Source: Bettongia penicillata ogilbyi (lineage: Eukaryota; Chordata; Mammalia; Diprotodontia; Potoroidae). Taken from it: DNA of 64,000 nt. The DNA is taken from positions 186,001-250,000 of the forward strand of contig JAJHZJ010000751.1 in the NCBI GenBank assembly GCA_023548195.1, read 5' to 3'. The notes beneath the pieces were generated by a model. That model was given only the letters and a program-made list of their open reading frames with translations, did no database searches and was not told the DNA's origin. This document shows positions 10,486 through 20,025 of this stretch, piece by piece; the stretch's first letter is position 1; each line of letters starts with the position of its first letter. The translations under genes and the position numbers were made by a program.

Positions 10486-11511
10486 TTATTCCTGTATTTG
10501 AAAGTCAAATTTTCTATTCAGTTCTGATCTTTTCATCAAGGAATGCTTGATAGTCCTCTATTTCATTGAATGTCCATTTTTTCTACTGAAAGATTATATT
10601 CACTTTTAGAGAATAGATGATGCTTCGTTTTAGTGCTAGCTCCTCTGACCTCTAGAATATACTGCCAAGCACTTCAATCCCTTAATGTAGAAATTGCTAG
10701 ATCTTTTGTTATCCTGTTTGTATTTCCACAATACTTGAATTGTTTCTTCCTGGTTGCTTGCAATATTTTCTCCTTGATCAGAGAACCCTGAATTTTGGCT
10801 ATAATATTCCTAGACTTTTCCTCTTAGGATCTGTCGCAATTGATAGAGTCTTTCCATTTCTATTTCACCCTCTGTTTCTAGACTATAGGGAAAATTTTTC
10901 TTGATAATTTCTTTAAAGATGATGTCATGGCTTTCAGGTAGTCCAATACATTTTAAAATATCTCTCCTGGATCTATTTTCCAGGTCAGTGATTTTTTCAA
11001 TGAAATAGTTCAAATTGTCTTCTATTTTTTCATTCTTTTGGTTCTATTTTATACATTCTTGATTTCTCATAAAGCCATTAGCTTCCATTTGCTCGATTCT
11101 AATTTTGAAGTAATTATTATTTTAATTGAGCTTTTGAACATCCTTTTGCATTTCCAGTTTTGCTTTTTAAGACATTCCTCTCCTCATTGGCTTTTTGGAT
11201 TTATTTTACCCTTTGAGTTAGTTTATTTTTAAGGTATTTTTTTCTTTAATATTTTTGGGGTCTCTTTTAGCAAGCTGTTGACTTGATTTTCATGATTTTC
11301 TTGCATCACTGTCATTTATCTTTCCAGTTTTACCTCTACTTCTCCTACTTGATTTTCAAAATTGTTTTTGAGCTTTTCCATGGCCTGTGATCAATTCAAA
11401 TTTTTCTTGGAGTCTTTTGATTTAGGAGATTTGTTGTCTTCTGGTTGTATGCTTTGATATTTTTCACCAAAAAAAGTTTATAGTCTGAGTTATTCTAAGA
11501 TGTTTCCTCAT
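10486..11511 (-). pseudogene. L1/HAL1-like ORF1 remnant
   Basis: Minus-strand ORF1p remnant of about 342 codon positions. The start ATG (11511-11509) gives MRKHLRITQTINFF, where TINFF sits at the position of the SIESYF motif of other copies. The best open part (11013-10810) covers the coiled-coil/RRM junction, with EKITDLENRSRRDILKCIGL and PESHDIIFKEII, diagnostic of L1 ORF1p. The C-terminal end QIQE-stop is at 10488-10486. Frameshifts separate these pieces. The protein would be an RNA-binding trimeric chaperone; this copy cannot make it. Confidence 0.82.
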
Positions 11512-12085
11512 GTTCCCAGACAAATATTTGACATTTTAAATCTTTGTCAATGTAAGACTTTGCTTTCAGTGGGGATGGCAGTTGAGGTGAGTGAACTGTC
11601 CCAGGTTCCAGAGATTTTGTATTTGCCACTTGATCCTCCACTGTCTTTGGTCCCAGAGCTCTAGAAGCAGCCTGTGCCACTGTTGCTGCTGCTGTTGCCC
11701 CCACTGGAACTAGCCAGAGAACACATTCCTATTTCACCAGGTCCCACAGAGTTTTGCCACTGACCTTTTTGGCATTTGTCACTTGAGAAGGCTAGAAACT
11801 TCCACATCTACCAATGATTTAATCCCCTCAAGCCTTCTTCAGCCCATCTCTGGTGGTGTGTTCCTTGCCAGGCTGTGCTCTGCTCCCTGCCTGATGTGAT
11901 AGACCCTTCCTGTTGACTTTCTAGGTTGTCAGAGACTAAAGGATTTGTTTCATTCTGTCATGTGTGGGTTCTGTAGCTCCAGAATTTGTTTAGAGTCATT
12001 TTTACAGGTATTTGGAGGGCTTTGAGAGAGAGCTCAGGGAAGTCCCTGCTTTTACTCCACCATCTTGACTCTGCCCCCCTCATTT
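11512..12085 (-). promoter_or_regulatory. 5' UTR of the antisense ORF1-only element
   Basis: GC-richer segment between the ORF1 ATG and the element's 5' end, starting on the minus strand with GGGGGGCAGAGTCAAGATGG. The CAAGATGG box is YY1-like. Contains a CAGCAGCAGCAAC-like stretch (11670-11700). Promoter role inferred from L1 family knowledge. Confidence 0.55.
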
Positions 12086-12240
12086 TTTAATTTTAATTTC
12101 AGTATATTGTACTGCAATTTCCTTTAAGCTCCTCAAAGATAGAGAATTTCTCTAGGTGTTTGTATTCCTAGTAAATAGCATAATGCTTGACATGTATCAG
12201 ATACTTAATAAGTACTTGCTCACTGATTGATTCTTATGTA
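12086..12240 (+). repeat. L2 3' end
   Basis: TTTAAGCTCCTCAAAGATAGAGAATTTC, then GTATTCCTAGTAAATAGCATAATGC and CAGATACTTAATAAGTACTTGCTC. This is the L2 3' terminus ('gtaagctccttgagggcaggg ... tgcttaataaatgcttgttg'). It resumes the L2 remnant 8830-9930 after the antisense insertion. Confidence 0.7.
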
Positions 12241-13550
12241 CTCACAAACTTTCCCAGTTCCTTTTTTTTTCCTTTTGAATAAGGCTTATAGAGCAGGCTA
12301 GAAGCTAATGAATGGAAGTCTTCTATCACCAAAAAATGTCAGGCATATAAATTCGCTTAATTCAAATTTTCATGATTTATGATGTGTGATATCATGGATG
12401 CATGATATGTTCTCATTTGTTACATTCATGGTTCCTAAAAACATCTATTCATAAAATCTGATTGCTTTCTAAGATGGAAAGCAATATATGTATTTAGTAA
12501 TTTCACTTGCAGAAAAATCTAAATTTAAATTTGCATTCTTATTGCAATAAACTATTCCTTGATTATGCTTTTGACAGTTCTATAAAATAACATTTTATGT
12601 TAGCATTATATAACCAGTGATTAATTTTTGTTTCCCTACTTAAGTTTTGTGATCTTTTCTAAATACCTGCTAAAATATCATCTTATAAATAATAATAATA
12701 TATCTAGAGATCAATTAAATCTTTCTATGTCCTCATTTTCATGGTGATAGTCACAATAATGCAAAGAATATGAAGGAATTTTCTTTTAAATAATCACAAA
12801 TTTAGGATAGTCAGATCAATGAACTCTAAATCATAGAGTTTTAAGACAGAACTGGAAATATCAAATATTCTTTTCTCTTTCTCTCCTTCTTCTGTACCTT
12901 GCTTGTACTTTGTCTATATCACTCCATCCTTACATAGGTCTATTCTCTCATGGAAGTGCTTTCAGTGGTTTAATACCAACATTAGGAAGCAAATAGAATT
13001 GAATCTTTTGGGGTTAGCCTTTTGTTTTTAATTATTTTACAATATATTTTATGAGTTAGGTCATAGAATAGTTGGGAGAACTATAATATTACTAATAATT
13101 CTCAATTAGAAAAAAAATGAAATTCGGGGTATATTTACAATTTTTAAGCTTGATTTCTTTGTACGCTGTTCTGAAATATTGAGTTAATTGAAGCTTCAGA
13201 AAAAAATGGGCATAGATAATATAGATGGATTATCATCAAGGTTTAGGATATGAAAAGTTATTAGGTTGCTTTGAAACTATCTCTTTCATCATTTTTATGA
13301 TATAATCATATTCCATCCATTCATGTGCCATTATTTTCAAGATGATAAATAAGGAACACTACTATCCTGGACTCAAGATTCAGAATGACATTTACCTTTT
13401 GGGAACTAGCCAAATGTAGAAATGTGTTTTGTTACATTACTGGTGGAAAATATGAAATTCTTGCAAGAACAGAAGCATTCTTGTTCTTAAAAGCAGTCAC
13501 TATTCTACTTCATCCCATTTTATTTTCTAGAACAACCCCAATTTCATTTG
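12241..13550. other. Unique AT-rich DNA, no recognised feature
   Basis: No repeat or coding signature recognised apart from short A/T runs. Confidence 0.5.
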
Positions 13551-13554
13551 TTAG

Positions 13555-13642
13555 AAGTTCATAGATCATATCTGTATCCCCAATAGTTAAGTGAGTGTTT
13601 AATATATAGCTAATGCTTAATAAATGCCAATTAAATTGAATT
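13555..13642 (+). repeat. L2-type 3' tail fragment
   Basis: ATCTGTATCCCCAATAGTTAAG, then TAGCTAATGCTTAATAAATGCC, the final block of L2 elements. Confidence 0.6.
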
Positions 13643-13907
13643 AAAATTGAGTTTTATCTTACCTCTTCAAAGAGCACATGACACAAAATATGCTAGAACA
13701 TTAGGAAAATCTAAATAGTACTGTTGGATACTTGTTCAAGTTCTTCTGTTGTCCCAGGCAGTTCTTTTTCATATATGTACAAGAAGGGAAAAGGTTTCAT
13801 GGATGTTGAGATTTTTTAGTATGGGAATTTCAGTTTCTGTCTTATTTGCCCACCCCTACATGAATATTCTTACAAATATTCATTGATTTACGTTTACTCA
13901 TTTAGAA

Positions 13908-14290
13908 TGTAGATAAAACATGAGATTTAGAGTCATGCAGACCTTTGCTCAAATCTTACTTAAGCTTATTAGATAAGTGACTTTGGGGTAGTCATGTAAC
14001 CTTTCTGAACCTCATTTTCATCATCTTTAAAATGAAGATAATTCTAGAATCTGCTTTAAAGTGATTTTATTTTTTTGGTTGGGTGAGGAATAAATGAGGT
14101 AGTATATGTGATTATCAAGTTAGCTACGTAGCTAGCTAAGAGGAAGAGAAGAAGGAGGAGAATAAGGAGGAGGAGGAGGAGAGTCATAGTTGTCGTAGTA
14201 ATATTTATATATCCACTCCTTCCAGCACAGTTCCTAGCCTACAGAAGGCTCTTAATGCTTGATGTGCATCCAGTCCATTACCATTTATCT
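13908..14290 (+). repeat. MIR with internal GGA-repeat
   Basis: ACATGAGATTTAGAGTCATG then CAGACCTTTGCTCAAATC, AAGTGACTTTGGGGTAGTCATG, CTGAACCTCATTTTCATC and AAAATGAAGATAATTC follow the MIR consensus closely. A purine block of GAGGAA/GGAGGA units lies at 14141-14182. The far end (CCTAGCCTACAGAAGGCTC TTAATGC) resembles the MIR/L2 tail. Confidence 0.75.
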
Positions 14291-14299
14291 TTTAATCAG

Positions 14300-15245
14300 T
14301 TGTAAGAACAATGGCGGGATCATCAAATTTGGTCAATTGAACAAGAAAATTTTAATATGTATTTGATTTTATAAACCCATGAGAACAAAGGGATAGCTTA
14401 AAAACTGACATTGAAGCTCTCTTTCTAATTGAAAATGCATGCTACATAAAACATATAATTTTCTAATTTAGACCCATGAACTCATATGAAATACATAATG
14501 ATGATTTTACATCTTGAAAATGAGATGCTGTTTCAAAAAAAAAAAAACAACTTTTTTCTAACCATACTACAGTCTTCTTCCCCCTTCTCATTTCCTAAAG
14601 AATCTCATTTTTATAAACATGTAATTTACCCATTGTGAGAGCCTCCCAAAAACAAAAGAGAAGGCAGGACAATGCATCATAGCAAGCAATCTGCACACAC
14701 AAGACCAGAATATCCATTGAAATGCTTTGTCCACTGTACTAATTGGTCACTGTCACAATAAAAATGTGTTAAAATGTTTTGTTCTGCCTAGAATTTCTAT
14801 GTTTAAATGACACTACAAACAAACAAAACAAAACACCACTACATTATGCTAGCATTTTCTACAAAGAATTTGGGAATGATAACCTCATTTGGTAATATCA
14901 GCTGTGCTTCCTTTTAACAGGGCAGCTGACACCTAGCTAGTCCCCTCTTTTCAAATGGAAGTGAAAAGTTAATAGAATTAATGATGCATAATAGAGTTTA
15001 TTTCTCCTGTTTGAACTCATCTGGGTTACCAGCTGGGCTGGAGCATTCTCGTTTTCATTGTCTTCCTGTTTTCTTTTACACAACTAACTTGGGCTTGCTG
15101 AAAAGTAAAGTAGAAGTAAGCTGCCTTTTCTCAATGGGTAGCCATGCACAAAGGCCTTGTTACTTTCACTGCATCAGTTTCCATGAACAGGAAAGCCCTT
15201 GAGAATTAAACTCTGCAGGCTAGGAGCAGTCAGGGATGAGCACCT
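14300..15245. other. Unique DNA, in part candidate conserved non-coding sequence
   Basis: Repeat-free from about 14640 to 15235, with AT-rich homeodomain/POU-like words (AATTAATGATGCATAATAG at 14968-14986) and an E-box-like CAGCTG (14924-14929). No exon with convincing coding pattern was found; the 73-codon frame at 14981-15202 has no recognisable domain. Confidence 0.35.
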
Positions 15246-15247
15246 AC

Positions 15248-15455
15248 TGAGTAGCAGTGTAGTCCAGTGGGGAAAGTACTGGCTTTGAATTCAGAAGATG
15301 TGTGTTTAAACTTTACCTCTATCACTCTTTGTTTGATTTTGGGCAAGTTATTTAACCTTCTGTGAATTCTGTTTCTTCAACTGTCAAATGAAGGGGTTTG
15401 ACTAAATCGTCTCTAAGGTCCCTTCCAGTTCTTACTGTACAGTTCTTTGATCTCT
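15248..15455 (+). repeat. MIR-type SINE
   Basis: GCAGTGTAGTCCAGTGGGGAAAG, GGCTTTGAATTCAGAAGATG, GGGCAAGTTATTTAACC, AATGAAGGGGTTTGACTAAATC and AAGGTCCCTTCCAGTTC, the standard order of a full MIR-like element with the '..ggactagatggcctctgaggtcccttccagctc' 3' part. Confidence 0.82.
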
Positions 15456-16164
15456 CACTTCATTTCATCTAAACATAAAATCTTGGAATTCATCATGGGA
15501 CTATAATTAAAATTAGGTAGTTCATGGTAATCAGGTTTGCAGAATTTTGAATAAAGGAGAAACTTTGTCATAAAAGGAGAAAAAAGAGCTAGGAAGAGTC
15601 AACACAAACTTTGGAACAGACTGTTTCAGTGGAGGTGTTTTAAATATCCATTAAGACAGTAGCATACAAGACAATTAGGAAAACAAATCCAGTGGTAAAA
15701 AAGCTATTGTGTCTAAGCTGAATTTCTGATCCAATAATCTACCCATTCAAGGCAAAACATTCCTCCTCTACTTCATTTATACAAAGTGGTCATCATGATA
15801 TGCCCCCTCCTCCTCCACTCAATTTGCTATTATGGGAAGTAGCCCTTTGGCAGAATAACTACTCTCATCTCCTGCAATGAGAAAGTGAATTAAAAACTAT
15901 TAAACTAAAAACCATCAGTGTAATTCATTAACCATGCCTTTTTAAATAATATTCTTAATGCATCCTCTTCCCAGATATGCTAACAAGAATGTTCAATAAT
16001 TATAGAATTGCTTTTCTCTTGTTATCTAGGGAGGCAAAATAAGCATCAAATGAACTCTTTATACAAAGGAAAGCATAATGCTGCTGCTAAAAATTGTAGA
16101 ACTAGTACAGTTGATTACAGGAATCTCAGAGTGTTCAAACACAAGAAGAGCTCAATTGGGAGAT
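15456..16164. other. Unique DNA, no recognised feature
   Basis: AT-rich; no repeat, coding or RNA signal recognised. Confidence 0.5.
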
Positions 16165-16420
16165 TTAATTCAACTCAATTCAACAAACACTATTTCTGTG
16201 CCTACTAGATGCAAATTAATAGAGATCTTGAAATTAGAAAATACTAAGTCCAAATCTGGCCTCTAACACATACTTTCTACATGACTAAGAACAATTAACT
16301 TAACCTCACAATGCTCTACCTAAATAAGCCTACAACTTATAGAGATAGTAGTCTAGGAAATAGTAGGAAATTTCTATATCCTCATGTAGAACTACATACC
16401 AGGAGTGCCACAATTTTGTG
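16165..16420 (+). repeat. MIR-like SINE fragments (two abutting)
   Basis: AACTCAATTCAACAAACAC TATTTCTGTGCCTACTAGATGC resembles the 'caataaacatttattaagcacctactatgtgcc' block. From about 16225, CAAATCTGGCCTCTAACACATAC, AACTTAACCTCACAATGCTC and ACAACTTATAGAG follow a second MIR-type unit. Confidence 0.6.
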
Positions 16421-16637
16421 AAAAAAAATGGGTTTTTATTTAAAAGAAAATAAAAAAATCAAGGGTTAAGACATAAATCTGGGGCCTGGGAGAACAAAGA
16501 CAAAAAAGATTTATATTTTACTGTCTGTCACCCATGAGCTCATTCCACGACTGGCTCATATACCCATTGTCTCCTTCTATATTCAAAGGCAAGTATAGTG
16601 GACATGTTCTAGAATTCGGAGAAATGATCATGATTAT

Positions 16638-16882
16638 GTTGCTATTCAGTCATATCCAACTTAACATGACATCATTTGAAATTTTCTCAGCAAAGACAAT
16701 GGGATGATCTCCCATTTCCTTCCACAGCTTATTTTATAGATGAGAAACTGAGGTAAACATGGTAAAGTGACTTGCCCAGGGTCACACAGCTAGTAAGTGT
16801 CTGAGGCTAGATTTGAACTCAGGAAGACGAGTCTTCCTGATTCCAAGCCCAGGACTCAATCCACTCTGCCACCTAGCTACCC
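16638..16882 (-). repeat. Marsupial tRNA-derived SINE, antisense, nearly complete
   Basis: On the plus strand it reads GTTGCTATTCAGTCATATCC (tail side), GCAAAGACAATGGGATGATC, CCCATTTCCTTCCACAGC, CTTGCCCAGGGTCACACAGC and TCCACTCTGCCACCTAGCTACCC (head). The B-box complement GGATTTGAAC-like string is at about 16808-16820 (TAGATTTGAACTCAGG). The best-preserved SINE on the minus strand. Confidence 0.9.
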
Positions 16883-17044
16883 AATCATAATTAGATTAAC
16901 TTTTAACTTGCTTTTACCCCATTTTAGGGTAAAACCAGGACATTCCCTTTTCCCATGGGGCAGTTCTGCTCTCCTTCAGTCTTTATGTGCATAGATATAT
17001 ACTTACACAAAATAACTGTTGATGAACTTGTGATTTACTAGCAA

Positions 17045-17160
17045 TATCAAGTCAACAAGTATGTTTTAAGTGTTTTCTTTGTGCCTGATGCAGTGTTTTG
17101 TACTAGAGTTACAAAGAAAGACAACAAAAAACAGACATCTTTCAAGAATCTCCAACATAG
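17045..17160 (+). repeat. MIR-related SINE fragment
   Basis: CAAGTCAACAAGTATGTTTTAAG, TGTGCCTGATGCAGTG and AGAGTTACAAAGAAAGACAA match the 'caacaagcatttattaagc ... ggcactgtgctaagc ... gatacaaagaaaggcaaa' block. The ORF1-only composite inserted at or near its end. Confidence 0.65.
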
Positions 17161-17178
17161 ATGCTAATTAATTGTTCA

Positions 17179-18069
17179 GGGGAGGAGCCAAGATGGCAGA
17201 GTAGAAAGATTCACATATGCTAGCTCTGAACCGACAGCCCATAAATTTCCTGTAAAAAGAACTTCCCACAAATTCTGGAGCAGTGCAAGCCGTGGAGCAA
17301 CACAGTGGAAGAGATTTCCTTTCCAGAGAGCCCTTAAAAACCGACCCCAAAGGTCAATCGAGCACTAGACAGCAAATAGCAGAGCCCAGCCCTGCCCGCA
17401 CGCCCCAAGAGGAGCAGATCCGAGCAGGCTTCAGGGACGAAACCTCCAATGGCCGCGAAAGTCCCTCCACCCACAGGTGCTACAAGTCAATGAGAGAGAC
17501 TTCTGGGCTGGCTGAGAGGGGAGCGGGGTGTCTCCATAACTCAGGCCCCCTTGGGAGGCAGCAGAGGAGGCAGCGGCAGAGGCAGTGGCATCCCAGGACT
17601 CCCCAAGCAGGCAGGAGCTCCATGGTTGAAGGTCTCTCCATGAATCCCCTGAGGGAACTGAGCCTGGGAGGTGGCCCTGCCCCCACCTGAGCAACAGAAC
17701 TTAAGCTCACATTGAATAGCAGCCACACCCACAACTGAAAGCCCCGAGGCTGGGAAGCAGCATGTGAATCTCAGACCCCAAGCACTAGCTGGGCAGATCT
17801 AGAGGTGAGGCGGGGGTGGAGAGGAATCTCAGAAGTCAAGTAACTGTCTGGGAAAATGCCCAGAAAAAGGAAGAAAAAAAAGACCATAGAAGGTTACTTT
17901 CTTGGGGAACAGATGTTCCTGCCTTTCATTTCTGATGACGAGGAACAATTCTTACCATCAGAGAAAGACATGGAGGTCAGGGCCTCTGCATCCCAGACAT
18001 CCAAGGTGGATGTCCGGTGGGCTCAGGCCATGGAAGAGCTCAAAAAGGATTTTGAAAATCAAGTTAGAC
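17179..18069 (+). mobile_element. HAL1-like element, 5' UTR and ORF1 start only (outer half of a composite)
   Basis: Starts GGGGAGGAGCCAAGATGGC, continues through a GC-rich 5' UTR and the first 72 codons of ORF1, then switches without gap, inside the codons for VRQ, to the 5' end of a second element at 18070. Its own ORF1 remainder and 3' region are not found downstream of the second element. Close in sequence to the element at 30136-32166, whose 5' UTR has the same single copy of the GAAGGTCTCTGCATAAACC monomer. Confidence 0.85.
17856..18069 (+). pseudogene. Truncated ORF1 (first 71-72 codons) of the outer element
   Basis: Opens at ATG 17856 (MPRKRKKKKTIEGYFLGEQ), with the acidic segment SDDEEQFLPS and the start of the coiled coil (QAMEELKKDFENQVRQ). 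Identical in layout to the longer ORF1 at 30816. The natural frame is cut at 18069 by the junction with the next 5' UTR; readthrough adds only a few foreign codons before a stop. The N-terminal basic run followed by TIEGYF is shared across the family. Confidence 0.85.
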
Positions 18070-18924
18070 AGGGGGGCAGAGTCAAGATGGCGGAGGAGAA
18101 AGACACACGTATATGAGCTCCGAACCCACAGGCTATAGATTTAATGTAAGAAGAGCCCCCCATAAGTTCTGGATCACTGCAAGGTGTGCAGAAACATAGT
18201 GGAAGAGATTTCCGTTCCAGAGAGCCTTGGAGAGCAGTCCGCAGGGTCCGTCGTGCCCCAGAAAGCGGACCCCATCCCAGCACTGCCCTGGCCGCGGGCC
18301 CAGAGAAGCTGATCCGAGCAGGCTTCAGGGATGGAACCTCCGGCGGCCTGGAAGGTCCCTCCACCCACAGACTCTACAGGTCAGTGAGAGAAAAGGCCGG
18401 GCTGGACGAGAGGGGAGCAGGGTGTCTCCGTGGCTCGGGTCCCTTCTGGAGGAAGTGGGAGAGGCAGGGGCAGGAAGCAGTGGAGGCAGAGGTGGGAGCA
18501 GGAAGCGCCGGAGGCAGGCGGCGGTGCCGCCGCGGTGGCCTGGGACTCCCCCAGGAGCAGGCAGGATATTCAGTACTGAAAGTCTCTGCATAAACCACGT
18601 GAAGGAGCTGAGCCTGGGAGATGGCCCTGCCCCACCCGCTCCATTTCTGAAGGTCTCTGCATAAAGACCCTGAGGGAACTGAGCCTGGGAGGCAGCCCTG
18701 CCCCTACCTGCTCCATTACTGAAGGTCTCTGCATAAAGCCCCTGAGGGAACTGAGCCTGGGAGGCGGCCCTGCCCCCACCCCAGCACCAGAACTAAAGCT
18801 CACATTGAATAGCAGCCGAGCCTGCCACGGCAAGCCCATTTGAATCTCAGACCCCAAGCACTAGCTGGGTGGATCTAGGTGGGGGTGGACAGGAATCTCA
18901 GAAGTCAAGTAACTGGCTGGGAAA
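18070..18924 (+). promoter_or_regulatory. 5' UTR of the inner element, CpG-rich, with monomer repeats
   Basis: Most GC- and CpG-rich part of the window (for example GGCGGCGGTGCCGCCGCGG at about 18519-18537). Starts with a CAAGATGGCGG box, an excellent YY1-type site as used by L1 promoters. The GC-rich, CpG-bearing 5' UTR is the expected location of L1 promoter activity and DNA methylation; activity itself is inference. Confidence 0.6.
18575..18790 (+). repeat. Three tandem 71-72 base monomers in the 5' UTR
   Basis: Units start at 18575, 18646 and 18718, each running CTGAA(A/G)GTCTCTGCATAAA then CTGAGCCTGGGAG and GGCCCTGCCCC. The outer element (17625-17690) and the element at 30136 have one unit only, so the array expanded in this lineage. 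Confidence 0.9.
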
Positions 18925-20025
18925 ATGCCTAGAAAAGGGAAGAAAAATAAGACAATAGAGAGTTTTTTTGAACAGATGCAAATGATCCCGACTTTTGGAT
19001 CTGATGACTAGAACATATTCTTGCCATCAGGGAAAGACGTAGAGGGCGGGACCTCAGTATGCCAGACACCCCAGGGGGATGTCGGGTGGGCTCAGGCCTT
19101 GGAAGAGCTCAAAAAGAATTTTGAAAAGCAAGTTAGACAGGTGGAGAAAAAACTGGGAAGAGAAATGAGAGAGATGCAAGAAAAGCATGAAAAACGGGTC
19201 AATACCTTGGTAAAGGAGACCCAAAAAAATGCTGAAGAAAACAACACCTTGAAAAATAGGCTCACTCAATTGACAAAAGAGGTTCAAAAAGCCAACGAGG
19301 AGAAGAATGCTTTCAAAAGCAGAATTAGCCAAATGGAAAAAGAGGTGCAAAAGCTCACTGAATATAATAGTACTCTCAAAATTAGAATGGAACAGATGGA
19401 GTCTAATGACTTTAAGAGAAACCAAGAAATCACCAAACAAAACCAAAAGAATGAAGAAATGGAAGAGCATGTGAAATATCTCATGGGAAAAACAACTGAC
19501 CTGGAAAATAGATGCAGGAGAGACAATTAAAATATTATGGGACTACCTGAAAGCCACGATCAAAAAAAGAGGCTAGATATCATCTTCCATGAAATTATCG
19601 AGGAAAACTGCCCTGACATTCTACAACCAGAGGGCAAAATAAGTATTGAAAGAATCCATCGATCACCACCTGAAAGAGATCCAAAAAGAGAAACTCCTAG
19701 GAACATTGTGGCCAAATTCCAGAACTCTCAGCTCAAGGAAAAAATCTTACAAGCAGCTAGAAAGAAACAATTCCAGTACTGTGGAAATACAATCAGGATA
19801 ACTCAAGATCTAGCAGCTTCTACATTAAGGGATCAAAGGGCGTGGAATAGGATATTCCAGAAGGCAAAGGAACTAGGACTCATACCAAGAATCACCTACC
19901 CAGCTAAACTGAGTATAATATTTCAAGGGAAAATATGGTCTTTCAATGAAACAGAGGACTTTCAATCATTCTTGATGAAAAAAACAGAGCTGAAAAGAAA
20001 ATTTGACTTTCAAACACAAGAATGA
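18925..20025 (+). pseudogene. HAL1-like ORF1, 367 codon positions, two nonsense codons
   Basis: Encodes an L1 ORF1p-type RNA-binding protein in one continuous frame, broken only by TAG at 19009-19011 (GAG in the sister copy) and TAA at 19528-19530 (TTA in the sister copy). Layout: basic N-terminus MPRKGKKNKTIESFFEQ; long coiled coil (about residues 50-190, heptads rich in E, K, L); RRM-like domain (LENRCRRDN, GLPESHD, IIFHEIIEENCPDILQ, RSPPERDPKRETP); C-terminal domain (QAARKKQFQY, IRITQDLAASTLR, ITYPAKLSIIF) ending KFDFQTQE-stop. Lengths and domain order are those of mammalian L1 ORF1p. Because no indel has disturbed 1.1 kb, the copy is relatively young. No ORF2 follows. Confidence 0.88.

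Larger units (their letters stand above)
9938..12085 (-). mobile_element. HAL1-like (ORF1-only) L1 derivative, antisense, 3' shortened
   Basis: Minus-strand element. The 5' end near 12085 is AGAGTCAAGATGGTGGAGTA, then a GC-richer 5' UTR, ORF1 (11511 to 10486) and about 550 bases of the 3' region homologous to the element at 33382-36052. It stops about 440 bases short of that element's 3' end, next to a TTTTTT run, which suggests early polyadenylation or later loss. No ORF2 sequence is present. The short string CATTTTTT occurs on both sides and may be the target-site duplication. It sits inside an L2 remnant. Confidence 0.72.

Noticed and set aside
14981..15202. 73-codon frame in repeat-poor DNA as an exon
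   Set aside because: No flanking splice sites that would make a convincing exon, no recognisable domain; left as unique or possibly conserved non-coding DNA.
17283..18857. Overlapping frames of 60-145 codons on both strands in the GC-rich segments
   Set aside because: They lie in L1-type 5' UTRs; sister copies do not keep the same frames open, and both strands are open because stops are rare in GC-rich DNA.
19054..19526. Minus-strand frames of 80-138 codons opposite ORF1
   Set aside because: Shadow frames of the coiled-coil coding strand; the plus strand has clear ORF1p motifs.
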